Of a DNA stretch of 64,000 nucleotides, positions 49,359-59,383 are shown in pieces (within the stretch, counting starts at the first letter, position 1; every line of letters starts with the position of its first letter). The translations under genes and the position numbers were made by a program. The stretch lies in NCBI RefSeq assembly GCF_047495875.1, contig NC_092471.1:21017809-21081808 (forward strand), in the 5' to 3' direction. This stretch comes from Pithys albifrons albifrons (taxonomy: Eukaryota; Chordata; Aves; Passeriformes; Thamnophilidae). The notes below the pieces were generated by a model. That model made no database searches. It saw nothing but the letters and a program-made list of their open reading frames with translations, and was not told where the DNA came from.

Positions 49359-50989
49359 CTCACACACCAACAGCTGCCAGCCCAAGAGCCTGTCCCATGA
49401 CCCCTCCCATAAACCAGTTGTTTGTGCCAAGCAGCTCGTTATCCTCTAATTGCAGGTGACACCGTGGCCATTGCACAACCAGCTTTTGCCCTGCCACGGC
49501 AGCTGGGGCCAAAGGAATCCTGTATCCCCGACAGGCATTCCCTGAAATATATCCATGTTATAGATCCATTTCTTACTCATTACCAGCCTCATGGTTTCTT
49601 GAGGATTTTTTTAAATAAAAAACAATCTGGGCCAAACGGGACAGAACAAATAACACTGGAGAAGGACTGAAGGGACATGTTTAGATGGAAATCAGATCCC
49701 ACCCCATCGTGAAAGGCCAAGGAGTTGCCAGGAGCACCTGGCAGCAGGAAGCAGCAGCACAGCTGTATGGAGAGGGACATGGGAAAGAACCTCCTACAAA
49801 CATGGCAGAGGAAGGAGCTTTGGAATTTTAGGACCCACGGTGATTTTCCAACCCCTGAGCATTCTGGCAGCTGAGGATGGTGAGCTGAGTCCACCCAGAG
49901 ACCAAAGGAGTTTGCTGCTGACTCCAAGGAGTGCAGAGCAAGGGAGGGACAGAAGGGGCAGGTACAACACAGCTCCAGCAAACCACCTGCTCTGGGCTGG
50001 GAGCTGCTCCCAAACCACTTCAGCTCCTGCAGAACATCCACCAGTGACAGCGCCACGAAACCCTGGGCAGACCAAAGCCAAGTCCCAAAAGGTATTTTGG
50101 TGCAGCCAAGTGTAAGGACACACACCAGAGACCATTCCCTGCCCCTGCAGAGGGTGGGGACAGCTCAGCAAGGCCAGAACATGATTTGGCTGCTACACCC
50201 CGAAGAATTAGAACCAACTCTCTATTCTACACAAGCACCATTCATACAGTGTAGAAAAACAAAACCAATCCTGTTTTCCAGCTCTTCTGGGAACAAGGGG
50301 AGTCAGAGCAGCAGCCACATCTCTGCTGCATCCCAAGTGCTGGTGCTCCCAGTCCTGCCTCTCAAACCCCTGAGCCTGGAGCAGAACCACCAACACCTGG
50401 AACACCCTGCCCTGCACACACGTGAAAACCAAACCTTTCCATTCATTCTGGCTGCAAAAGCCCGAGAAACAACCTCCAGGGTAAGGAAGGTTTTAAAGCT
50501 TGGCCAAACAAAGCTCCCACAACCAGAGGCTGGGAACACTCACTGTATCCCAGGATTCCCAAACTGCAGCTGCTGTTTCTCACCCGGTCTATTCCTGGAG
50601 CCTCCTGCAGACAGGGGCATTCCTTGAGCACCCACTTGGGCCCGGGGGGACTCCAGTTCTGTCCCCACATGCTGCAGCAGGGGCAGACAGGAGGGAATGC
50701 CATCCCTGCTGCTGTTCTCCACTCCCACCACCAGCATCCCCCCCAGAGAGGTCAGTGGGCATTCCAGAGGATCATTTACCCATCCAACAAGTGGCATCGG
50801 TACCTTCTCCCAAGGCTCAGCTGCTCCTCCCTCCACTCTGGTGCTTCCTGGAGCTGCTGGAAGAGAAGGAGTGACTTAGGCAAGAAAACACAGCCAGGAC
50901 ACAGGACCTTTCCCAGGCTGAACTGAGGGGGCAGGGTCAGCCCTGCACTGGGAGCAGGAGGGCTGGTGACACTGCAGACACAGGACATG

Positions 50990-51225
50990 GATCATGGAAC
51001 GGTTTGGGTTGGAACGGATCTTAAAGCTCACCCAGTCCCACCCCTGCCATGGGCAGGGGCACCTCCCACCAGCCCAGGGTGCTCCAAGCCCTGTCCAGCC
51101 TGGCCTTGGACACTTCCAGGGATGGGGCAGCCACAGCTGCTCTGGGCACCTGTGCAGGGCCTGCCCATCCTCCCAGCCAGGAGCTCCTCCCGGATATCCC
51201 ACCCAGCCCTGCCCTCTGGCACTGG
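50990..51225 (-). mobile_element. CR1 LINE 3' end
   Basis: ATCATGGAACGGTTTGGGTT, GGAACGGATCTTAAAGCTCA, then CTTGGACACTTCCAGGGATG. Abuts the CLCN5 CpG island. Confidence 0.94.
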
Positions 51226-51239
51226 GCAGTCACTGCCTC

Positions 51240-52060
51240 CCGTCACACGAGCACGTCCCGCCCGGCGCGGGGATCCAAACTCTCCAATTCCGTGACTCCC
51301 CTCAACTTCCAACACCACCTTTGGCGAAGCTCCCGCTGCGGCGGCCCCGTCCGTGCCCGGCGGGACCCACGGCAGGGCCGCACACACCGGGGGAGCGGCC
51401 GCACCGTTACCCCGGGCTGCCCCCGGCCCGGCCCGGGCCCGCTCCTCTGTCCGTCTGTCCCGCTGTCCTGTCCCCGCTCCTCTGTCCGTCTGTCCCGCTG
51501 TCCTGTCCCCGCTCCTCTGTCCGTCTGTCCCGCTGTCCCGTCCCCGCTCCTCTGTCCGTCTGTCCCGCTGTCCCGCTGTCCCGGCCCCGCTCCTCTGTCC
51601 GTCTGTCCCGCTGTCCTGTCCCCGCACCTCTGTCCGTCTGTCCCGCTGTCCTGTCCCCGCACCTCTGTCCGTCTGTCGGTCTGTCCCACTGTCCCGGCCC
51701 CGTTTCTCTGTCCGTCTGTCCGTCTGTCCCGCTGTCCCGGCCCCGCACCTCTGTCCGTCTGTCCCGCTGTCCCGTCCCCGCTCCTCGGTCCGTCTGTCCC
51801 GGCCCGCCTGGCCCTACCCGGGCCCGGCGCCCCCCGGCCCCTCCGGTGCCTCCTCTGGCGGGGCGGGCGGAAGGGGCGGGGCGATAGAATCACGTGAACC
51901 AACGGCACCCCCGCCCCACTCCTCTGTCAGGGCATGTACGCATGCGCACAGCGCGCTGCGAAGCACCCTTAAGGTGCCATCTTGAGTGTGGGCGCCGGGC
52001 TCTTAAAGCGGTACCGCCCAGTTATGGAAGGGGAGGGGAACGAGAGCAGGCAGAGAGGGG
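51240..52060. promoter_or_regulatory. CpG island, proposed CLCN5 promoter (direction inferred)
   Basis: About 800 bp dense in CpG and free of CR1, 11.6 kb upstream of the first CLCN5 coding exon. It contains GC boxes (GGGGCGGGGC at 51873-51882), a palindromic E-box TCACGTGA around CACGTG 51891-51896, an NRF1-type CGCATGCGCA at 51939-51948 and a YY1-type GCCATCTT at 51976-51983. There is no obvious TATA box, so this is a housekeeping-type promoter. It could also fire to the right, but no gene was found there before the RGCC-like gene, which is on the opposite strand. The island carries the 35-bp minisatellite. Confidence 0.65.
51441..51800. repeat. 35-bp GC-rich minisatellite inside the CpG island, about 10 copies
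   Basis: Units of about 35 bp: GCTCCTCTGTCCGTCTGTCC then CGCTGTCCTGTCCCC, with variants carrying extra CCGTCTGT or CGCTGTCC modules. Long plus and minus frames (Cys/Pro/Ser or Gly/Gln/Arg repeats) result from it. Confidence 0.97.
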
Positions 52061-52135
52061 GCGCGGGGTCCAGGGGCTACACCTCTCTGACCCGTTTCTC
52101 CCATCGCTGGCACCCAGACTCAGAAATCATATCAA

Positions 52136-52672
52136 TGACCCCCCCAGCTGTTCTCACTGTCCACCCATCACTGACAACGCCAATCACTGCCCCCCCATCA
52201 CTGGCCCTCCCCATCACTGCCCCCCCATCTCTGACCTCCCCCATCACTGACCCCCATCACTGACAACGCCAATCACTGACCCCCATCACTGACCCCCATC
52301 ACTGACCCCCATCACTGACCCCCATCTCTGACCCCCCATCACTGACCCCCCATCTCTGACCCCCCATCACTGACCCCCATCACTGACCCCCATCTCTGAC
52401 CCCCCATCACTGATCCCCATCACTGACCCCCATCACTGACCCCCCATCACTGACCCCCCATCTCTGACCCCTCATCTCTGACCCCCCCATCACTGACCCC
52501 CCATCACTGACCCCCATCACTGACCCCCCATCACTGATCCCCATCACTGACCCCCATCACTGACCCCCCATCACTGACCCCCATCACTGACCCCCATCAC
52601 TGACCCCCATCACTGACCCCCATCTCTGACCCCCCATCACTGACCCCCATCACTGACCCCCCATCACTGATC
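52136..52672. repeat. 12-13-bp minisatellite (CCCCCATCACTGA)n, about 40 copies
   Basis: Over 500 bp of TGACCCCCATCAC units, with ATCTC and GATCC variants and 12/13-bp length alternation. A C-rich homopolymer tract lies 120 bp further on. Confidence 0.98.
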
Positions 52673-52795
52673 CCCGCCCCCACTGAGAGAGGGGGCTCCC
52701 CTCCCAGTCCCACCAGTGCCACCAGTCCCAGTACCGCGGGCACTAGAGGGCAGCAGCGGTGCGGGCAGGACCGTGGGGACATCTCCTCCTCCTCC

Positions 52796-52842
52796 TCCCC
52801 CCCCCCACCCCCCCTCTATCCCCCCCCCCCCGCCCCCTGTCC
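52796..52842. repeat. C-rich tract (G-runs on minus strand)
   Basis: Consecutive runs of 7-10 C separated by A, T or G; the minus strand has G-runs able to form quadruplexes. Confidence 0.9.
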
Positions 52843-52949
52843 ACTGGCTCAAAACCCACTGGTTTCCTCTCCAGGTCTGGAAGCCTGGCCGGTCCCTGCT
52901 GGGTGACAACCCAGAGGAGCAGAGAGCCCTGAGGTGCTCCCAGAGCGGT

Positions 52950-53320
52950 GGAATCAGGGAATTGTTGGGGATGGAAAAGCCCTCTGAGATCATGAAGTCC
53001 AACCATCCCCCAGCACTGCCAAGGCCACACTGACCCGTGTCCCCAAGTGCCACATCCCCAAGGGATGGGGACCCCCCACTGCCCTGGGCAGCCGTGCCAA
53101 GGCTGGACAGCCCTTTCTAGGAAAAAATATTCCCTGATGTCCAACCTGAACCTTCCCTGGCACAACCTGAGGCCGTTTCCTGTCATCCTGTCCCTTGTTC
53201 CCTGGGAGAAGAGCCTGATCCCCACCTGGCTACACCATCCTTCCAGGGAATTGTAGGGAGGGAGAAGGTCCCCCCTAAGCCTCCTTTTCTCCAGGCTGAG
53301 CCCCCCCAGCTCCCTCAGCT
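52950..53320 (-). mobile_element. CR1 LINE 3' end (older subfamily type)
   Basis: GGAATCAGGGAATTGTTGGG, CCTCTGAGATCATGAAGTCC, GATGTCCAACCTGAACCTTC, CCTCCTTTTCTCCAGGCTGA. Confidence 0.92.
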
Positions 53321-53629
53321 GGGACTGGGCTGCTCCATGGGGGAGGAACCACAGCCCCAGTTTCCTGCCCACTCTTTTCCATAGTCAGAAGGATCACCAG
53401 AAGGAAGAACTAATCCCCCTGGCTGGATGTGGAGCCCAGTCCTGTCCCCCCAAGGCAGGGACAGCTCCAGGCTGCCAGGAAGCCACTTGAATCAGGGAAA
53501 CAGGAAGCCTTGAAATAGCAGAAGTGGAAACACGTGGCCGGGGTGGGGAGCTGGGAGCATCCAGTGTCCCCCCACCTCAGCTGGGCAGCTGGAATGCTGG
53601 AGCCAGCAGAGACCAAGGCATAGTGGTTT

Positions 53630-53868
53630 CTAACAGACAGAGGGCAAGGGTAGATGGGATACTGGGAAGGAATCCTTCCCTGTGAGGGTGGGCAGGCCCT
53701 GGCACAGGTTGGGCAGAGAAGCTGTGGCTGCTCCTGGATCCCTGGAAGTGTCCAAGGCCAGGCTGGAGCAACCTGGGATAGTGGAAGGTGTCCCTGCCCA
53801 CGGCAGGGGGTGGCACTGGTTGAGTTTTAAGGTTCTTCCAAACCAAATCATTCTGGGATTCTGTGAAC
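53630..53868 (+). mobile_element. CR1 LINE 3' end
   Basis: Sense: GGGTAGATGGGATACTGGG, GGCAGAGAAGCTGTGGCTG, tail AATCATTCTGGGATTCTGTG. Confidence 0.95.
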
Positions 53869-55004
53869 ACACCCACAAAAAAAATAGGTAAAGAACTGAA
53901 TTTTACAATCTAAATACTCCCTACAGCAGTTGGATGGGCAGGACTTGGAGACCTGTGGGACACACGAGGATGGACCATGTGGCTGGGCATCGTGCTCCCA
54001 AAGCACAAGGAATTACAAAGAGAAAAGCAGATATTCCAGGTCCAAAGATCACTGCAGGAACAGACTGCCAGTCTCCAGGCACAGAAATTGGGGGGATTAT
54101 GTCAGGGACAGGTACTGGCAGGCTTAGCCACTGCTTGAATGGAGGCTTGGAGCCAGGGAATGGTGACACAGGGCTGGATTCTCCTGGTATTGGATTAATT
54201 AGTTTAACTGTGAGGTTAATGCCAGCTCAGCTAGCAGGGAGCATGTCCTGGTTGAGCCATGCTCTGCTGTTCTCCCTGGAGTTCACCCCAGCCCAGCTCG
54301 GGCCCAGTGACATCAGACAAAGGGTTTTGGCTGGTATGGCACAGGGCAGGAGGGCAGCTCCTAATACAGTGGAGGGAATGGCAGCAGGAGAAAGCCCAGG
54401 GACAGGATGACCTTCCCCTGCTTCATCCCATGCCCTGACTGTGCTCCAGCACTGAACGAAACTCCAGCAGCCACGAGGCACGTGAGGCTCGTCCCTCCTG
54501 CTCCCAGGGGACAACACATCCAGCCCCTGGCCAGAGGAGCAGAACAATCCCAGGAAGAGACTGGGGGCAGGGAGGGGGGTGAGGGGACAGGATGCCCTGC
54601 TGGCCACCACCACCAGCATTGTCTGTCTAGATACCTGGAGGATGAAGTCAGAGGCTGAGCAGTGGCCAGAGAAAGAAACACCAAAGAGAGAGCTCTAATC
54701 ACGGGCACTTGCTGTGCTCTGGGCCTCAGGGGGGACCCAGAGGAGATTGCCTCCTCCCATCCATGGATTCTGGCATCCCTGGGACTGGCGGATGCACCCT
54801 CTCCCCACCAACCCCTGCTGTGGAGCTCTCCTGTCCCCTGGGCAATTGGGGGGTCACACAGAGACTCCCCAGGGATTGTTTCAGGAGTCAGCACTGCTGA
54901 GGAACCTCCTCACCCCAATCTGCAGGCACCAGCCTGCTGGGGAATCCAAAAGGGCCCAACTTCTCCCTTCTTTCCTGTAAATGTGGCAAGGTCCCACCAT
55001 GCTC

Positions 55005-55427
55005 CAAGGGCAGGAGCTCCTCTGCTCTGGAGACAGACTGGGAAAGCTGGGGGTGTTCACCTGAGGAAGAGGCTCCAAGGAGACCTGAGAGCCCCTTCCA
55101 CTGACTAAAGGGGTTCCAAGACAGATGGAGAGGGACTTGAGACAAGGGCCTGGAGTGACAGGACAAGGGGGAATGGCTTCAAACTGCCAGAGGGCAGGGA
55201 TAGATGGGATACTGGGAAGAAATTCTTCCCCTTGATGAGGCCCTGGCACAGGTTGGGCAGAGAAGCTGTGGCTGTCCCATCCCTGGAAGTGTCCAAGGCC
55301 AGGTTGGACAGGGCTTGGAGCAACCTGAGACAGTGGAAGGTGTCCCTGCCCATGGCAGGGTGTGGGACTGGATGGGTTTTAAGGTCCCTTCAAACCCAAA
55401 CCATTCCACGATTCCATGAAAACATGT
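55005..55427 (+). mobile_element. CR1 LINE 3' region, about 420 bp
   Basis: Sense: AGAGGCTCCAAGGAGACCTG, AGGGATAGATGGGATACTGG, tail ACCATTCCACGATTCCATGA. Confidence 0.94.
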
Positions 55428-56937
55428 GATGGTACTTTACAGGAAAGAGAGCAGGTGGCATCCCCGGGGTTACGCTGCCTCCCAAAATAGTTCCTGCCTC
55501 TTACATCACCACAACCAGACTGTCTGGGCAGCTGGGGACTTCCCTTCCCCAGACAGCTGAGGTTCCTCTCTGAAGTGCAGATTTTAGGGGAGCTCTGGTG
55601 ACTCTTCTTACCCTGTCAGAGGCTGGAAAGTTCCCTCCAGGCGGGAGCAACTTCAATGAGGAGCATCAGGCCTGGGGAGGGTGAGGGGCTGTGTCCAGCT
55701 CCATCAGCTCCCAGGCACAGACTGAAGCCCTGGCATCTGCATGGTGGTCCTGCCTTGGGGGATGCCTCCATACATCCCTTCTTCCTGGGGATATAGAGAG
55801 AGGGAAAGCCGGGAGACACAGGCAACACCTGCCCACAGGTGGTCCCCACAGTGGTAGGCACCAGGGAGGCTTCTGGCCACCCATCCTGCAGTCAGTGAGG
55901 GGGTGACTGGCTCCAGCCAGGGCCACCTCTGCTAGAGCTGTCACCTACATGTCCCAGCACATCCATCCCCCCACAATGCCAGATCTGCTGTAGACTGGAG
56001 CCCCCAGTCTGGAGAAAGGGGTTCACTGAGGACTGTGGGAGAGAGCGTGTGGGACTCAGCACCTGCTAAGCTGGCAAATACCCACATGGGCTCCAGAAAA
56101 GCCGGGTTTGAGGGAACAGCTGCAGGCAGCTGCCTGGGCTTGGTTGCCCACTTCCTGTGGCTCCTGTCCCGCACACACTGCTCTCGCTTCTAAGAAAACC
56201 CTCGAGCCGTTGGGGGAGCACAGTGGGGAGCACTCAGAGCTGTGACAGCCTCACTGGTGACCCTGTGCAGTGCCACATCCCTGCTCCAGCCTGCCCAGGG
56301 CTGGGATTCTTCCCTGTGAGGGATGGGGAGCTGCCTGCACTCTGACAGCCTAGACCAGCAGCTCCCAGCTGATGGTGGAGGCTCCAGCTCTGGCACAGTC
56401 AGCTACCTGTGCCTCCTGAGGGTGAGTTCCCATCAGGTCCCTCTCAGGACCCTTTGCAGAGCCCCACATCCCATCTAGCCCATCCCAGCTGCTCCTTGGC
56501 CCTGCTCCAGCTCCCCCTGAGCTGCCACGAGAAGGAGCCCCTGGGGAGGAACCGCTGTGTCACAGGACGTGCGTGTTCCTGCTGATTGTTTCTGCAGCAC
56601 CTCCTCAGCACGTGCACAGCAAGGCCACCAGACCCTCCAATCCACAGACCCTCTGGCCCACAGACCTTCCAACTCACAGAACCTCTGACCCACCACCCTG
56701 CTCAGCCTCAGCCCCCCCATGAGAGTGGGGATGGTCAGGGGTCCTCCCTGGCTACACAACAGCCCTACACAACAGGTCAGTGGATGCAACAGCCCCCATC
56801 TCAGTGCCACCCCACCACCCAACTGTGTCCCCAAGCCCTTCCTGAGGTCCCCAAGAAAGAAGATCCAGCCCCTGTCCCAGCAGAAGAGATGCTGTGCCCA
56901 AGGAATCTGCTTCACCAACATGCACAAGCCATAGATT

Positions 56938-57115
56938 GAATCATGGGATAATTTAGGTAGGAATGCCCTCCAAGACCAGAGTTCAACCATTTCCCCAGCA
57001 CTGCCAAGGCCACCACGAAACCGGGGCCCCAACTGCCACATCCAGATGTGGTTTTGAATGTTTCCAGGGATGGGAACTCCACCACTGCCCTGGGAAGCCC
57101 ATCACAGAGGTTTAG
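56938..57115 (-). mobile_element. CR1 LINE 3' fragment (diverged)
   Basis: GAATCATGGGATAATTTAGG, CCAAGACCAGAGTTCAACCA, TTCCAGGGATGGGAACTCCA. Confidence 0.85.
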
Positions 57116-58819
57116 GTTGAGCTGCTGCTGGCACAGGCTGGGCAGGGCTGGCTTCAGATCCCTGTTACCCCACACAAAATACTGGCACTGTGCCCAGTGC
57201 CAGCCCCAACCCAAGCAGATGTTGTCAGCTGTGTCAGTGGGGTGGCAGGTTCCATGAGCCCCGGAGAGGTTCCTGCACGCAGCACCCACACACCCATCCC
57301 AGCCCTGAGAGGCTGGAGGAGCCCGGGGTGACACCCCAACCCGCTCCTGGCAACCCCCACAACAAACAACCCCTGGAGCTTCACCAAGGCTGTGCTGTGG
57401 TCGCAGGGGTGTATCAGCCACAGCAGGTTTGGGGCTGGAAAATATTTATTTCTGCTGCTGCTTGGCAACGTTTGCCACTGCCAAGGGGCGTGAGGGGGTG
57501 AGTGGCACTTGGGGACAGCGACAGCCCGAGCACCACCGTGACCCATCGGGGACTGCACTGGGGGTGGGAGCTTAAAAACCCCTTCCCACAGAGGCTGGGG
57601 AGGAGCTGGTGGTGCCCGAGGGCAGAACGGGACCGTGGGTGGAATAAACCCCCGAGTCAGAGCGAGACGACGGGGGCGAAACGCGGCGTGCGGTGACTCA
57701 GAGGGGAAAAACGTCCTCAATGACAGGGGGTGCTGCCATCAGCACGGCGGGGACAGTCCCCGCGGCTCCTGCTGCTCTGGCTCCAGTGATGGGGGCTGCG
57801 TGTCCCCACAGAGCACCAAGGGCGAGTCTCCGAGTGTCACAGGCAGGACTCAGGGCATCATGAGGAGATCGCTGAGTGTCACAGACATTCCGAACACCAC
57901 CTCGCCACACACTCTCACGCCCTCGGGCTCCGCCTGGGAGGGAGATCAGCGCTGACATCACAGAAAAACAGCAGAAAGTGCCCCCATTCCTGCTCTGCCC
58001 GGGTGTCTGGAGCTGCCCAGAAGCCCCTGCCACCCTCCTGCCCTTCCTCCCAGGGCTCGGATCAGTGTGGGCTCGGCAGGTTCCTGCGCAGCTCTCAGCC
58101 CAGAGGAGCTGACCAGCGTCCTCCTGCTCGGCCCCCACGGGCCAGGGAGGAGGGAAGTACCTGAAACTGCCCGTTCCTTGCTCAGAGAGTTGCAGCAGAG
58201 CCGCGTGTGACGCCGCTCCACGCGGAGACCGCAGGGAGGGAGGGAGGGCAGCGCTGCCAGCCAGAGACAAGCAGAGCCGCACGTTCCTCCTCAGTCACCC
58301 CAGTGCTCATGGGGCAGCTCCTGGGGAGGGAAACTCCAGTGGGGAAACACAGAAGGGGAAACCTGGGAGGACCCATCATCCCATTCAATGGCCAAACTCA
58401 ATCCAAGCTCGGCTTGGCAGAGGGCTGCAAACACCCATCCTGGGGCACTTGTTCCTGGGGCTGTTCAGTGGCAATATCAAGAGGAAATGGCACCAGGGCA
58501 TATCCATTTGGAAGCAGGACCCCCAGAGCAGCAAGAGGAGCAGTCAGTGACCCATCTCCATGAGCCAATGGAGAGGAAAAGGGATGGACTCTGCCTCCTC
58601 TCCCACCCCACACTTCCCAAGTGGAACGAAGGACCAGGGGTTCCCAATCCAATACCCTCCTTCAGGCAGGCATATGCTGCTTAATTTGCTCCCCTGAGGT
58701 CTCTCCCCCCATTCTTTCAATTCCAGTCCCACCAGCAGGCAGCCCCAGGGCCAGGGCATAGCCCAGGAATCCCTGCTCCTGCCCCACCAACAGGAAAAGG
58801 AGAGACACACGTACAAGCA

Positions 58820-59375
58820 GAGACTTAAAATCTTGTTTATAGAAACACATTCCCTCTGTACAGGTCAAAATATCCTTTTTACAGTATTTACAGCAGCAGC
58901 CGGGGCAGAGGCACTTGGGGGGGAGAGAGGGGCCAGATTTGGTGCTCCCCATGCAAAGCAAAGGACAGCAGTGGCTGCCACCACCTGTGACAGATGCCAC
59001 CAGCGGAACAGGCTGTCCCAGCCTGGAGGGGACACCAAGATCACGCTGATGCCCCACAGGCTGATCTTTCCCAAAATCTGGCATCAGCAGTGGCACAGAC
59101 CCCCCCAGACCCCTCAGTCCCAGGAGCCACCAGCCCCCACGCGGGGCAGAGCCCGGTGCCCACCCAGGGCTCTCCCGTCTTGGCGTTGGCAGGGTCCTGC
59201 CACCACTGTCCCATGGCTGGGTCTGTCCTCGCTGCCTGTCCCTCTCCGTGTCCCCAGCCTGGCCCCGGGTGCTGCCCCCGGGCTGGCAGAGGGTGCAGAA
59301 GCAGAGGGTGCAGCAGGGAGGCAGCTGGAGGGCTCGGCTGCTGGGGATCCTCCTCTCCAAACTCCCAACCACATC
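58820..59375 (-). other. Proposed 3' UTR of the RGCC-like gene
   Basis: Downstream of the stop, the minus strand ends in an A/T-rich stretch (CTGTAAATACTGTAAAAAGG) and a variant poly(A) signal in CTATAAACAAG near 58,836-58,843. A canonical AATAAA was not seen, so the end is uncertain. Confidence 0.45.
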
Positions 59376-59383
59376 TCACATCT
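59376..59383 (-). CDS. RGCC-like terminal coding micro-segment (8 nt plus 3' UTR)
   Basis: Acceptor ATTCCCCTGCAG, then AG ATG TGA: completes glutamate, adds Met and stops. This gives the ending EEM, parallel to ASM in human RGCC, and confirms the splice. Confidence 0.8.

Larger units (their letters stand above)
39658..51240. other. Upstream region of CLCN5 (presumed 5' noncoding exon(s) and first intron)
   Basis: No coding exon found in this 11.6 kb. If transcription starts in the CpG island at about 51.2-52.0 kb, this is mostly one intron. It holds seven CR1 copies and one 33-bp minisatellite, listed separately. Open frames are short and have no recognisable domains. Confidence 0.5.
52061..58819. 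other. Region between the CLCN5 CpG island and the RGCC-like 3' end
   Basis: No gene is supported. Contents: a 12-13-bp minisatellite, a C-rich tract at about 52,796-52,842, four CR1 copies, and a moderately CpG-rich stretch near 57.45-58.3 kb with no conserved coding signature. Confidence 0.5.

Noticed and set aside
48567..49430. 287-residue minus-strand frame with an 11-residue repeat
   Set aside because: It is the translation of the 33-bp tandem repeat; the flanks have no homology.
50994..51908. Cys/Pro/Ser-rich frames of nearly 300 residues on plus and Gly/Gln/Arg/Asp frames on minus
   Set aside because: They arise from the 35-bp array joined to CR1 sequence in a CpG island.
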